A stretch of DNA of 64,000 nt from JAGVPT01 sp049578505 (GCA_049578505.1 JBAUMC010000090.1:1-64000); one strand, 5' to 3'. Positions 1 to 9,566 are shown, counted from the stretch's first letter. Notes: generated by a model from the letters alone, not told the origin. Made by a program: numbers and translations.

Positions 1-2075
1 TACGACTGACTTAAATTCGGATTGCCAGTCGCAAGCTGAAGCGGATTTGAATTATCAACGACATTCTGCAATTGGCTGATGCTGGGCGCCTGCGTCGACG
101 TTCGGTAAAACATCCTGAGGTTGGTATGTTCGGCGATATTATACATCAACATCGCGTTGGGCAGAAAATCGTAATACGTTCTTGTGACCGTATTTGAAAA
201 AGGAAATTGTTGCTGGCCGTGAAGGGAGGCGACCTGGTACGAGAGACCGGCCATTGCGTTTAACCCGGTCACCCTCACGCGATACCCAATACCTCCGCTC
301 TGCGTCATATATTCGTTCTCATAAGTATTCGACAGCGAAGAGTCGGGAAGACTATATTCGTCCGTGAGAAGGTCAAAGTTAAATTTCTTGTTGTCCGAGT
401 TGTTTCTTGAATATGAAGGATTATATGTAAGCATGATGAGACTGATACCGCCAATAGGTTCCGTATACGCTAATCGTGACGACAGCGTGTAGCCATCCGT
501 AAATACCGGTGTTTGTTGATTAATGGTATCCGAAGTGTTCACCGGTCCCTGATAATATTCGCTCGTTGCCTGTTGCAAGGTAGTTCCGCGTTTTTGATTG
601 TACGTCGTGCCGAAATCGAGTGAAATTGTTCTCCCGGGCAGATCAAATTTATGCCTGAGCACAATATGGTTCGAGAGATTATCTCCGGTCGTGTTTGCGT
701 TATTGTCGTTCACGGTTTGGTTGACCAATTGCTGCGTTGAAAGAGTATTGACGCCGTTCAACGCATTGGTGGAGTTGTTGTTCTGAAAATACAATTTCGG
801 AAGGTCGATCATCGAGTTCAGCGAATCGGGTAAATATTCAAGCCTCAGGTCGACACGATGATTGCCGTTCTTGTTGTTTGCGTCACTCTTCTCGTTGTAG
901 AATGTGCTGGAATCGGGTGTCGCAAAATATTGCATACGCAGTTTCTGATCGTTATTGGTATTGGTAAGATTGAAAAAGTAACTTCCGTTTATCGTTAGTC
1001 GACTTCCCCACGAGTCGGAATAATTTGTCCCTATTGAATTCGTAGTCGCCACCCCGTTTTGCTGTCCTACGAGAAAATTATTTACGTTCCCCCCGCCTCC
1101 GCCAGGTCCCCCTCCACCAGCGAAACCACCTCCTCCACCACCCCTCCCTTGGTATCCTCCGCCGCCGGGGCCCCCGCCGAACCCTCCACGCTGATTCGTA
1201 TTTCCTACAACACCCAGCAAGTCCTGGGTCGAAAAGTTTTGTTGGTTGATGTTATTCGAAAGTCCGATGGCGGAAATTCTTGTGCCCTGATGAAAGTAGT
1301 TGGCGCTGCCGCCTGCGTTATATCTGTCATCATCTCCATACCCGCCGTACCCTTTTCCAAATTGCTGATCCCGCTTATTGACTCGGGTGATGATGTTGAG
1401 CGTTTTCACGGATTGGCCGTCATCGAAGCCGGTGAATTGCGCCTGGTCGCTCATCTGGTCGAAGATTTGAATTTTTGCTATCGCATCTGCGGGAAGATTG
1501 CGAAGAGCAACCGTCGGATCGCTTCCAAAAAAAGGTTTCCCATCGACTAGTACCTGTTGAACGACTTCTCCCTGCGCGGTCACGGTGCCGTTCGTGACAA
1601 TCACTCCTGGAAGTTTGCCGACGAGATCCTCCGCGGCGGCATCGGGATTCGTTTTGAACGCACCGGCATTAAATTCTGTTGTATCTGCTTTCTGAACAGC
1701 CGGTGGGGGAGATCCTTCGATATCGACTTCTCCCAATTGGATCGGAATCTGAACCATGAGCAGGTCTGCCAAGTCCACCGTTTCATTGTCGACACGAATT
1801 GTTTTCGTGAACATATTGCATCCCACATATGTAGCTTCGAGCCCGTACGTCCGCATTGGAATACCCGAAAACTTATAGTCGCCATTTTCGTCGGTCGAGG
1901 TAATGAATGTTTCCGCTGGATCATCACGATTGACGAGTTTTACATGGGCACCTCCGAGCGGAGATTTTGTCTTCGCCTCAAGAACTCTTCCCTGAACACT
2001 AGCGGCCTGAGCCAACAACCTATACGGGGAGAGCAGCAGAATAGCGAGGAGAATAAGGAAAGTAATTTTAATCAT
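1..2075 (-). CDS. TonB-dependent-receptor-like outer membrane beta-barrel protein (3' end outside window)
   Basis: The reading frame is open from an ATG at 2075 to the window edge, giving about 691 residues with the C-terminus missing. The N-terminus (MIKITFLILLAILLLSPYRL) is a signal peptide. Next comes a carboxypeptidase-regulatory-like domain (about residues 25-105), then a plug-like segment with GVIVTNGTVTAQGEVVQQVL and LVDGKPFFGSDP (about 150-190), and then a long Asn/Tyr/Thr-rich stretch with alternating beta strands typical of an outer-membrane barrel. A Gly-rich stretch lies at about residues 298-330. This order is known from receptor-like outer-membrane proteins of the FCB group (OMP_b-brl_3-like). 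Substrate unknown; no SusD-like partner is visible on this side. A divergent gene starts 214 bp away. Confidence 0.8.
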   Translation of the reverse strand, partial: MIKITFLILLAILLLSPYRLLAQAASVQGRVLEAKTKSPLGGAHVKLVNRDDPAETFITSTDENGDYKFSGIPMRTYGLEATYVGCNMFTKTIRVDNETVDLADLLMVQIPIQLGEVDIEGSPPPAVQKADTTEFNAGAFKTNPDAAAEDLVGKLPGVIVTNGTVTAQGEVVQQVLVDGKPFFGSDPTVALRNLPADAIAKIQIFDQMSDQAQFTGFDDGQSVKTLNIITRVNKRDQQFGKGYGGYGDDDRYNAGGSANYFHQGTRISAIGLSNNINQQNFSTQDLLGVVGNTNQRGGFGGGPGGGGYQGRGGGGGGFAGGGGPGGGGGNVNNFLVGQQNGVATTNSIGTNYSDSWGSRLTINGSYFFNLTNTNNDQKLRMQYFATPDSSTFYNEKSDANNKNGNHRVDLRLEYLPDSLNSMIDLPKLYFQNNNSTNALNGVNTLSTQQLVNQTVNDNNANTTGDNLSNHIVLRHKFDLPGRTISLDFGTTYNQKRGTTLQQATSEYYQGPVNTSDTINQQTPVFTDGYTLSSRLAYTEPIGGISLIMLTYNPSYSRNNSDNKKFNFDLLTDEYSLPDSSLSNTYENEYMTQSGGIGYRVRVTGLNAMAGLSYQVASLHGQQQFPFSNTVTRTYYDFLPNAMLMYNIAEHTNLRMFYRTSTQAPSISQLQNVVDNSNPLQLATGNPNLSQS

Positions 2076-2289
2076 CAATACGATAGGCTCGAGTTAGTCA
2101 GCTTATTCGACGCTTAAATTAGAGAAATGGTTTAACTTTGTGGCCCTTCTCCTGTTGCAGTCAATAGCATGAATAGTCTTTTTGAATAGTATTGGCGGAG
2201 TAGATGATTTTTCAAATAGTCTGGATATCCTTGATTAAGAACCAAAAAGTTCCTATCCTCTCAACAGTTTCTTTTCCTGAAGGATGCGA

Positions 2290-2871
2290 ATGGATATCGC
2301 TCGATCATTTTCTCATATGTTCAAAGACAGTTCCTGGTTCTTCAAAGTCTTTGTTGGAGGAATATTTCTCGTCGCGAGCATAGTGATCGTCGGCCTGCCA
2401 TTCATTCTTGGGTATGAGATCAACCACATCCGTGGGATCGTCGATCGAGAAGAATACATACTGCCGGAGTGGAAGAACATGCGGAAGCTCTTTAAGGAAG
2501 GGAGCATCGTATTTTGTGCTACGCTCATCTATGCCGCATTATTGCTGTCACTCATTGTCGCGGTTAACGGGGTGCCCACTGCATGGCCGATGATCGTTGC
2601 GATAGTCGCAGTCGTATTCTTTTGGATGCCGCTCATCCTTATCCAGTTTACGAAACGACCGACGTTTTTCTCGTGCTTCTCGCTTACGGAAATTTTTGGC
2701 CGCACGGCTCTCCACCCTGTTCTGACAATGGCGGCCCTGGGAACGGGATTTCTGACACTCACGGCGACAATTCTATTCGGATGGATGTCAATAATATTGG
2801 GATGGCCTTTTGTGGTGTTTTGGGGGATTTTAGTGCAATCATTTATGCTTGGACAGCTTGCCAAGGTCTAA
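2290..2871 (+). CDS. DUF4013-type integral membrane protein
   Basis: This 193-residue inner-membrane protein of unknown function opens with MDIARSFSHMFKDSSWFFKV and has about five hydrophobic segments (about 21-41, 73-92, 98-117, 142-160 and 165-185). The N-terminal pattern (short amphipathic start, F-KD-SW, glycine-rich helix, then LPEW about 58 residues in) matches the DUF4013 family. An in-frame ATG lies 6 bp upstream, but the AAGGA at 2280-2284 is correctly spaced only for the ATG at 2290. A YihY/BrkB-type membrane protein follows after 15 bp, so the two are probably co-transcribed. Confidence 0.7.
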   Translation: MDIARSFSHMFKDSSWFFKVFVGGIFLVASIVIVGLPFILGYEINHIRGIVDREEYILPEWKNMRKLFKEGSIVFCATLIYAALLLSLIVAVNGVPTAWPMIVAIVAVVFFWMPLILIQFTKRPTFFSCFSLTEIFGRTALHPVLTMAALGTGFLTLTATILFGWMSIILGWPFVVFWGILVQSFMLGQLAKV

Positions 2872-2886
2872 TCAGCATTCAATCTA

Positions 2887-3789
2887 ATGACGAGATTCGA
2901 CAAAAAAATAAATTACTTTTTCAGGAATTTTTGGGATGCATCCCGGTACTACTCGCACGGCCTCATGGTCCGTTTTATCGAGGATGACGTTCTATTCCTC
3001 GCTTCCGGTATTGCCTTCAACGTCTTGCTTTGCATCATCCCTTTGTTGCTGCTCGTATCAGCTCTTCTCGGCGTTGTTCTGAATTCGTCCGACATGGCGA
3101 TGCAGAATATTGAAAAGTTCTTGACGAAGGCACTCCCCAATCAATCCCAAGCAGTTGCGATCAAAGACCTTACGTTTCGAATAATCAACGACTTAGTCGA
3201 ATTCCGGCAGTCGATGGGAGTATTTGGAGCAATCGTCCTCATTTACACTTCGACATCCCTCTTTAGCTCGGTGCGCTCAGCGCTTCACCGGGTATACCAT
3301 ATCACGACATCAACCGGCATTTTTTTAAGCCAATTGAAAGATTTGATTCTCGTCCTGGCGCTCGGATGGTTGTTCATTTCAATCAATACGTTGAATTGGC
3401 TATATACGCTTATCTCCCGGTACAGTGTTGAAATGTTTGGGCCGAATTTTGTCGCGCTGCAAACCTCACTCCCCGATTTTCTCGCGAGGCTTACCTCATT
3501 TGTCCTTACCGTCCTCATGGCGTTCCTTGCGTATCGTTTCATTCCGTTTTACGGAACAACGACCCGTTCATCACTCCTTTCCGCGATTGCAACGACGGTC
3601 CTCTGGAAAATCGCTGGTTTTCTGTTCGCACTTTATTTGACAACATTTCAGCCGTTCAGGAAAGTATACGGCGCATACGCCTTCATCCTTGTGGCCATGG
3701 TATGGGTGTACTGCTCGAGCATAGTATTTATCCTTGGAGCTACAATCGGCGGGCTGTACAGGGAGAGAAAAGAAATCAGTGATATCTGA
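2887..3789 (+). CDS. YihY/BrkB family inner membrane protein
   Basis: This 300-residue polytopic membrane protein has about six transmembrane helices and a cytoplasmic start rich in aromatic and basic residues. Family signatures include FLASGIAFNVLLCIIPLLLL near residue 37, then the long central loop and the C-terminal KVYGAYAFILVAMVWVYCSS followed by GATIGGLYRER. The family (often called YihY/virulence factor BrkB, UPF0761) was once labelled RNase BN, but that activity belongs to another protein, so no enzymatic role is assigned. It lies directly downstream of the DUF4013-type gene and converges on the TrmH operon, whose last gene ends 61 bp away. Confidence 0.85.
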   Translation: MTRFDKKINYFFRNFWDASRYYSHGLMVRFIEDDVLFLASGIAFNVLLCIIPLLLLVSALLGVVLNSSDMAMQNIEKFLTKALPNQSQAVAIKDLTFRIINDLVEFRQSMGVFGAIVLIYTSTSLFSSVRSALHRVYHITTSTGIFLSQLKDLILVLALGWLFISINTLNWLYTLISRYSVEMFGPNFVALQTSLPDFLARLTSFVLTVLMAFLAYRFIPFYGTTTRSSLLSAIATTVLWKIAGFLFALYLTTFQPFRKVYGAYAFILVAMVWVYCSSIVFILGATIGGLYRERKEISDI

Positions 3790-3849
3790 GAATCGATTCC
3801 CCTCCCGCGGTTCTCCTTTCGTCACCGACGAGGGAAAGAAGATAACGAA

Positions 3850-4431
3850 TTACTTTTTCAACCAATCAGCGTACATCCGTTCAAAATCTGATTTTGAAAA
3901 TTTCGACGCGCCGTAATTTTTTCCGGCAAGCCGCTGCCGCAGCGCCTCATATAAAGCAACGGCACACGCAACGGAAACATTGAGACTCTGAATCATTCCC
4001 ATCATTGGAATCATAATCGTTGCATCCGCACGCAAGGCCGCTTCTTCAGACACCCCTGCGTGTTCGTTGCCGAACACGATGGCAGTTTTCCCGGTCAAAT
4101 CTAACGAATAGAGCGGCCGGGCAGTTTCTTCCAGGCGAGTGGCATAAATTGTGAACCCTTCGGCATGCAGGCACTGGTAGCAAGCTTGTATGGAATCGAA
4201 CTTGCGCCTCTCCACCCACTTGTTGGCACTCGAGGAACTCTTCTTTCCGACCTTCGGGAATTTTTCCTTCGTGTAGACCAATTGTACCTCATGGATACCG
4301 ACTCCGTCAGCCGAGCGGAGCATTGCGCTGACATTATGCGGGTCATGAATATTTTCCATCACAATGGTCAGATCGGGCTGGCGGTGTGACAGTACTGTAA
4401 ATATTTTTTTTGTTCTCTTCTCCGATCTCAT
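3850..4431 (-). CDS. trmH: SpoU/TrmH family RNA 2'-O-ribose methyltransferase
   Basis: This 193-residue SPOUT-fold enzyme transfers a methyl group from S-adenosylmethionine to a ribose 2'-OH; by similarity the target is probably the G18 ribose of tRNA. The three family motifs are visible: ENIHDPHNVSAMLRSADGVG (about 24-43), VFGNEHAGVSEEA and the C-terminal IPMMGMIQSLNVSVACAVAL, which forms the knotted cofactor site. The frame is open further upstream, but that part overlaps the preceding gene. The ATG at 4431 overlaps the stop of the transporter gene as ATGA, so this is the translationally coupled start. Third gene of the TPR-EamA-TrmH operon. The exact RNA target is inferred from family resemblance only. 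Confidence 0.88.
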   Translation of the reverse strand: MRSEKRTKKIFTVLSHRQPDLTIVMENIHDPHNVSAMLRSADGVGIHEVQLVYTKEKFPKVGKKSSSSANKWVERRKFDSIQACYQCLHAEGFTIYATRLEETARPLYSLDLTGKTAIVFGNEHAGVSEEAALRADATIMIPMMGMIQSLNVSVACAVALYEALRQRLAGKNYGASKFSKSDFERMYADWLKK

Positions 4432-5330
4432 TCGCTTTTTTCCTGAACCTCTTGCTGTGACCCGGAAGTTGTTTCGAGCAAAATAATTGAACCAATAACG
4501 AGTACTGCCCCCACAATCTGCAGAAGCCCCATTGTCCCTCCCAAAAAAATGAATGCCGTTGCAATGGCGACAACCGGCTCCAGGGTGCTGGTGATGATTG
4601 CCCGGGTCGGCGAAAGATATCGAAGCCCAAAAAAATAAAAAGAATACGGCACCAAAATCGACGTTGTCGACACGAGGGAGAACACTTCCCAATCGGCAAT
4701 CGAATATCCGGCTGCGATAATAGCCTGCGGAGGCTGAACCACTAACCAGAAAAGGGTTGCAGCACCGAACGAAAATACCAGCGACGACCAGACAGAATAT
4801 TTTTTTGTAAGTGGTTTCCCCGCAAGATTGAAGATGGAATACGAAACCGCTGCTGCGAGGGCAAGGATTATACCCTTGTGGTTTGCGACCAGCAGACCGT
4901 TCAATCCTCCCACGGCCAGGAAAATTCCGAGGGTTGAAAAGATCAATGAGATGAGTTTGAACCTCGTCATCCTCTCATGCTGAGCGACAATAGCATAGAG
5001 AGCTACCATGATCGGCGCAGAGTATTGCACGACGATTGCTGTTGCAACGTTCGATTCTTTGATGGCAAAGTAATAGAAATAGTTTGACCCTGCAATACCG
5101 CATACTCCCACTATGAAAAAATGCGGAACATCCCTCATTCTGAATTTCAGAATCCGGGGATTTGTGATGAGAAAAAAAATAACGAGAACCATAAACGCGA
5201 TCGAAACGCGCGTTTGGACGATGATAAGTGGAGGGTATTGAATATTGAAGAGATGTTTGACGATCGTGGCCGAAGCGCCCCACAACGTCGCGGCAATGGC
5301 GATAAAAAAATAGCCTTTCAATTGCTTCAT
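4428..5330 (-). CDS. EamA/DMT superfamily transporter
   Basis: This 300-residue inner-membrane protein consists of two repeated halves of five transmembrane helices, the classical 10-TM drug/metabolite transporter layout. The first half starts KQLKGYFFIAIAATLWGASA, and each half ends in a helix rich in Gly/Ala with the EPVVA signature (second half: STLEPVVAIATAFIFLGG). EamA proteins export metabolites such as amino acids; the substrate cannot be read from sequence. Both ends overlap neighbouring genes by four bases (ATGA), so it is translationally coupled to the TPR gene upstream and trmH downstream. Confidence 0.85.
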   Translation of the reverse strand: MKQLKGYFFIAIAATLWGASATIVKHLFNIQYPPLIIVQTRVSIAFMVLVIFFLITNPRILKFRMRDVPHFFIVGVCGIAGSNYFYYFAIKESNVATAIVVQYSAPIMVALYAIVAQHERMTRFKLISLIFSTLGIFLAVGGLNGLLVANHKGIILALAAAVSYSIFNLAGKPLTKKYSVWSSLVFSFGAATLFWLVVQPPQAIIAAGYSIADWEVFSLVSTTSILVPYSFYFFGLRYLSPTRAIITSTLEPVVAIATAFIFLGGTMGLLQIVGAVLVIGSIILLETTSGSQQEVQEKSE

Positions 5331-5869
5331 GATGGAGGCGGCTCTCCCGCTTCGTCCGCTTTCACACGGTAGTATTCGGCCAAGTCTTCATCCCCATAGA
5401 GATGATACAGATATGAAAGGCGGCTGCAGAGGCTTTTTTTGTTCGGAACAGTGTCCAGCCCCTTCTTTACGAAATCGATCAGGATCTCAATAGGAGGAAT
5501 ATTCAGGTCGGGTTCATAACAATCGCATGCGTCGAGATACGGATCCGGTACGCCTGGGTTTACCGAAGCTGCCTTCTGATAATACGTCAGACTATGCTCA
5601 AAATTATCTTGAGAAGAAAAGACAGCCTCGAAAACGTTCGCCATCCACATGTACACGTCATACGCATTATGCGGAAATTCCTTCGCTAGTTTTTCGCCGA
5701 ATAAAATGATCTCGTCGATGTGGAGGGAGTCGTTCCAAAATAGCAGGCGGTAGAGTTCGACGTCGTCAATTTTTTGATTGATCGCCGATTCGAACGCGTC
5801 AAAGATCTCGTTGAAGTTCGTTGCCGAAGAAAAACGCTGACGTATTTCTTCACGAGAAAATTCGGGCAT
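5327..5869 (-). CDS. TPR-like helical repeat protein, function unknown
   Basis: This 180-residue soluble protein has no recognised catalytic motif. The middle and C-terminal parts read as helix-turn-helix repeats of tetratricopeptide type (for example EHSLTYYQKAASVNPGVPDP followed by a second repeat ending in LYHLYGDEDLAEYYRVKADE). A longer frame exists upstream, but GAGGAG lies just before the ATG at 5869, which fixes the start there. First gene of an operon in which it overlaps the EamA transporter by ATGA. A scaffold role is the usual function of such repeats, but there is no direct evidence for a partner. Confidence 0.65.
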   Translation of the reverse strand: MPEFSREEIRQRFSSATNFNEIFDAFESAINQKIDDVELYRLLFWNDSLHIDEIILFGEKLAKEFPHNAYDVYMWMANVFEAVFSSQDNFEHSLTYYQKAASVNPGVPDPYLDACDCYEPDLNIPPIEILIDFVKKGLDTVPNKKSLCSRLSYLYHLYGDEDLAEYYRVKADEAGEPPPS

Positions 5870-6032
5870 TATCTCCTCAAATTGAGGACTAAAATACGGA
5901 GCACCACGATGAAAATCAACACTGCAGGGCTCGGGTACTTCCTCCATTTGTCATTATCGCTTGCCGAGGGCATCCCTGTGGCGAGTGGGTAAGATGTTTT
6001 TTTCTCAAATTGAGCCACGGCCAGGTTTCTAA

Positions 6033-6108
6033 GGGCTGTCGGTTTCCATTGGAGGCAGCCCCAAATAAGAACGCCGCACGTACTTTTTGTCTTTCTTACA
6101 TGCGGCGT
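6033..6108 (-). terminator. Tandem hairpins downstream of the PLD protein gene
   Basis: On the minus strand just after the secreted PLD gene there is an 8-bp stem (TGCGGCGT/ACGCCGCA, 6071-6078 with 6101-6108) with a 22-nt A-rich loop, followed by a weak T-rich stretch. A second 6-bp stem (GGGCTG/CAGCCC, 6033-6038 with 6056-6061) follows. Position fits a transcription terminator, but the T-tract is poor, so the assignment is tentative. Confidence 0.45.
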
Positions 6109-6134
6109 CAGTATCATTGGTATCGCGTGCCGAG

Positions 6135-9100
6135 CTATTTCATCAATACGACCTTACGAACGGCTGAAAAATTCCCCGTCTGTAAACGGACAAAATAAAT
6201 ACCGCTGGAGAATCGGGCAGCATTCCATGAAACGGTATAGACTCCTGGGTTCAACTTTTCATTCACCAGCGTAGCTACCTCCCTTCCGAGAATGTCGTAC
6301 ACCTTCACCGTAACGCTTTGCAGGTCAACAATCGAAAATTCAATATGCGTCGATGGGTTGAACGGGTTCGGATAGTTCTGTTGCAGTTCGTACTTTGTCG
6401 GGATCTTATCCGAGAATGGTTTCACAGAAAGTACGATCTCGTCGACACCGCCGGCGTCGACGTACCGCTGTTTAAATTCTTGGAGATAGAGATTGGCAAT
6501 ACGCTGGCTGTGAATGATAAGCTCGTTTTCATTATTCTGCGTCTCGGCGGCGCTCGACCAGTTATGTGATCCGGTGAGAACAACATTATTAGGAGAGGGT
6601 TTATCCGCATCGATGACTGCATATTTATGATGCAGCAGCGCACTGGCCGGGCTCGGACTCAAGTTCTTGAGATGCACATCTACGCCCGCGCTCTGCAATG
6701 CTGCAAACTCGTTTCCGCTATCCGTGTTGTTATCCATCACAATGCGGACCTTTTTGCCGGCAGTTTTTTTGGATATCAACGTTGCCGCCAGATCGTCCCG
6801 GGTGAAAGTGTACATGCAGATGCTGATTGACGACGTCGCAGCGTTTAAAGCGGCATTGATTTTCGACGTCGTTTTGTCGGATGGACTGAAATAGAGCTCC
6901 ATTGGAAATCCGGCGATGGTAAAGTGATGCGGAGTGTTGTCTGTCTTATCAGCACCAAAGCGAGACGTCGACTGGTTCGGACTATCGCCGCTGCTCCCCC
7001 ACATCTCGTTGAACTCGATCGTGTACGCTTCTGCGAGCGAGCGGTCCTGAATTTCGATCATGTTCTGCGCGTCATCGTTCGTGCCAGGATCAGTGGCATT
7101 CCACGATCCGGTGACTACCCAATCTGCGCGCGATGCCGACGTGTCACGGTGGTCGAAAATGTAAAACTTGTTGTGCATGAGACCGTTTCCTGCATTAACA
7201 AGATCATATGCATCATCAATGACAGCGACGCCTGCATTTTTCAAAGTATTCCAGGGGGCCGTCGTAATATTGTCATGCTCTCCGATCACCCGAATCTTCA
7301 CTCCCCTATTGCGCGCTGCCAGCATAGCCGATGCGATAGTTGCGCCGACCGTTCCGCTGAAGCTGTAGGCACACATATCAATGGAATGCTGTGCTTGACT
7401 GATCCGGTAGATCAGCACTTTCGACATATCGATTTGTCCCTTGGCACTCTCTCCCTGAGCAACCGAATAACTGACGGTTTTATTAAAAAATACTCCGATT
7501 GAATCGCTTGAAGTCGAACCGGTGATAAAGATGGCATCTCCAGTAGCATTTGCTCCGGACGCATCCGATACCGTGACCTGATAATGGTATACCGTCGAAG
7601 CCGCGAGGTTCGAGAGGGTCACGTCGTGCAGAGTATCCGAAGCGGAAGTCACTGAATCTGTGTACGCTGTCGACAATCCGAATTTCACCACGGCTTTAGA
7701 AGGCGATGACGTTCTCACGTCGATGACGGCAAAATTTGGTCCGGTCTGAATTTCGTACGGCGTCGCAGTGAGGACTGGACCCGGAAGAGCGATTACGTCA
7801 GAAGGAGTCCGGGGATCAACTTCATAGTCTGCTGTGTATGGCGGTCCGGGCGCCGGTGTGCCGCCGTAATATTGCTTGAGGATACCGATGAGATCAAAAG
7901 TGCCGCTCGGAGGAGTAGACGAAATAAACGTTGCGGTTGTCCCAGTGGCATCGGTAATAGTGCTGGTTGAGGCATTATAAGTAACACCGTTGAGCCGGAC
8001 TAATCTTCCCTCATTCAACTCTGTGTAATCGTCGGTGTTGAACGTTTCGTTGACATCGTGGGCAGTTAGGAGCAGTGGTTCGGGAAGCGGGTTTCCGTGG
8101 GAATGCACAACGTATTTTGTTGTGTCGAGGGCAATTTCAATCAGCCCGCGAAATTGCGTGATGCTTCCGGTGACGGTAACACTGTCCCCAACCTGATAAT
8201 TAAATGAACGGAACTGGCGATAGACGCATACACCACCAGTAGCGTCCTGGACAAATATGTTCGAGTACGTCGAGTTAAAATCAGCGGTGATGATTCCGGA
8301 AACTGTAACCGTCGCTCCAACCTGATATGGGGCCGCAGGCACTCCTTGCGAATTATTAATATGGAGGTCGACTATGTGAATCAGCTTCAACGCAGTCACG
8401 CTCACTGTCGAAGCGATCTGGACAGGTGTACCGCCGTTCAATCCCGTCTTTATCACGAATGAAGAAGTCACAGAAGAGTCAGGCGCGGTGAGAGAAGCGA
8501 TTGTAATTTTGCCCGAATCGGTTTTTGTAATTGCCGCTTTGCCGACGAATATAGTATCGGCAGAAACTATCGCCGTAGCTCCTGCCGCACCGTTCCCCGA
8601 AAGCGACACACTTGAGACCGACTCCGCCCAAATCCATCCTGATGGAACGATAACGATAACGCTGTCGAGTATGTTCGTACCATCACCAGCAATCGATATT
8701 GTGAACGACGACGTTGATCCAGCATTGATCGCCGCCGGTGAAATTATCGCGGTGCCCGTTCCATTCCCTCCGATCGTAAGTGAAGGTTCCGCCGGGCTGG
8801 AAGAGTTTTGAGGTTGCGGCGTTGCGCGTGTAACAAAGTCATTTGCATTATTATCGGAATCGTATCCGTTGCCTGCCAACTCATCTGCACCTCCTGGACC
8901 TAGAGATGTTGAGGTGGATGAGCTGCTAGATTTCCTCTCGATAGAAGCAGTATTGCTTGGAGCCGGAGCAGGACCGGTACCTTCATAACCGTTTGCGGTT
9001 CCATACCCGACTTTATCGATAATAGAAGCTGTCGTAGGGTTTGCCCCATTGAGCGCGGTCGTGCTGTTGACGAGAGCAATTTTTCCGGTGGTGGAGCTTA

Positions 9101-9458
9101 GCGAGAGAGTGCCGCTAACATCCGGAGTTGGTAAACTCACGCTACCGCCGGTACCCGCAGCTTCTCCGACGAGGAAGTAACCGTGAGGAGCAATCGACCC
9201 CGTTAAATTAGTCACCAGCCAAGACGATGTCCCCGTAGCCGATCCGTATTGAACGGACCATCCTCCCAAATCTACAGCCGAAGATGTCGGGTTATACAAT
9301 TCCACAAAATCATTGGTGTACGTGGAGCCGGAATTTCCTCCGCCGCCGTATACTTCGCTGACCACTACATGATTCGCAGTTTGCGCATTTGCCGGTTGAA
9401 CATATGCTCCACTCAAAACCATCCCCCACAAAAGAGTAAGCCCTAACACTCTCTTCAT
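6135..9458 (-). CDS. Type IX-secreted LTD / double phospholipase-D domain protein (putative extracellular nuclease)
   Basis: This 1107-residue secreted protein has the following order: signal peptide (MKRVLGLTLLWGMVLSGAYV, cleavage near AQTAN), lamin-tail-like domain (about 27-140, VVVSEVYGGGG, NDFVELYNP), an Ig-like region, OB-fold-like segment (about 375-560, VGATVTVSGIITADFNS), a fibronectin-III-like domain (about 562-653), and two PLD-like domains. The PLD domains carry HNKFYIFD (His about 762) and HHKYAVID (His about 944), each followed by a TGSWN/TGSHNWS strand, so both HxKx4D halves of the active site are present. The last ~95 residues hold NYPNPFNPST and a C-terminal beta domain, the type IX sorting signal. 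A longer frame exists, but GAAGGAAG lies before the ATG at 9458. LTD/OB plus PLD suggests phosphodiester cleavage, perhaps of extracellular DNA; the substrate is inference. Confidence 0.82.
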   Translation of the reverse strand: MKRVLGLTLLWGMVLSGAYVQPANAQTANHVVVSEVYGGGGNSGSTYTNDFVELYNPTSSAVDLGGWSVQYGSATGTSSWLVTNLTGSIAPHGYFLVGEAAGTGGSVSLPTPDVSGTLSLSSTTGKIALVNSTTALNGANPTTASIIDKVGYGTANGYEGTGPAPAPSNTASIERKSSSSSTSTSLGPGGADELAGNGYDSDNNANDFVTRATPQPQNSSSPAEPSLTIGGNGTGTAIISPAAINAGSTSSFTISIAGDGTNILDSVIVIVPSGWIWAESVSSVSLSGNGAAGATAIVSADTIFVGKAAITKTDSGKITIASLTAPDSSVTSSFVIKTGLNGGTPVQIASTVSVTALKLIHIVDLHINNSQGVPAAPYQVGATVTVSGIITADFNSTYSNIFVQDATGGVCVYRQFRSFNYQVGDSVTVTGSITQFRGLIEIALDTTKYVVHSHGNPLPEPLLLTAHDVNETFNTDDYTELNEGRLVRLNGVTYNASTSTITDATGTTATFISSTPPSGTFDLIGILKQYYGGTPAPGPPYTADYEVDPRTPSDVIALPGPVLTATPYEIQTGPNFAVIDVRTSSPSKAVVKFGLSTAYTDSVTSASDTLHDVTLSNLAASTVYHYQVTVSDASGANATGDAIFITGSTSSDSIGVFFNKTVSYSVAQGESAKGQIDMSKVLIYRISQAQHSIDMCAYSFSGTVGATIASAMLAARNRGVKIRVIGEHDNITTAPWNTLKNAGVAVIDDAYDLVNAGNGLMHNKFYIFDHRDTSASRADWVVTGSWNATDPGTNDDAQNMIEIQDRSLAEAYTIEFNEMWGSSGDSPNQSTSRFGADKTDNTPHHFTIAGFPMELYFSPSDKTTSKINAALNAATSSISICMYTFTRDDLAATLISKKTAGKKVRIVMDNNTDSGNEFAALQSAGVDVHLKNLSPSPASALLHHKYAVIDADKPSPNNVVLTGSHNWSSAAETQNNENELIIHSQRIANLYLQEFKQRYVDAGGVDEIVLSVKPFSDKIPTKYELQQNYPNPFNPSTHIEFSIVDLQSVTVKVYDILGREVATLVNEKLNPGVYTVSWNAARFSSGIYFVRLQTGNFSAVRKVVLMK

Positions 9459-9537
9459 AAATTTGCTTCCTTCGCCAATGAGAATATTCAATTATCCTTC
9501 TTTGCTTTTAATATATGAAAACAAGAAGAGCAAACAA

Positions 9538-9566
9538 ACACTATTCTCTTTACTGGTTAACGTCAA
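9538..9566 (-). promoter_or_regulatory. Promoter for the PLD protein gene
   Basis: Read on the minus strand: -35 TTGACG (9561-9566), a 17-bp spacer and -10 TAGTGT (9538-9543). The start codon is about 80 bp downstream. Confidence 0.5.

Noticed and set aside
598..2117. Several plus-strand reading frames of 60-190 codons across the first 2 kb
   Set aside because: They are antisense shadows of the outer-membrane protein gene, which is open on the minus strand and has a signal peptide and clear domains.
4343..4699. Minus-strand frame over the trmH/EamA junction and the N-terminal extension of trmH to 4692
   Set aside because: Translation is non-family sequence lying in another frame of the EamA gene; the coupled ATG at 4431 explains trmH.
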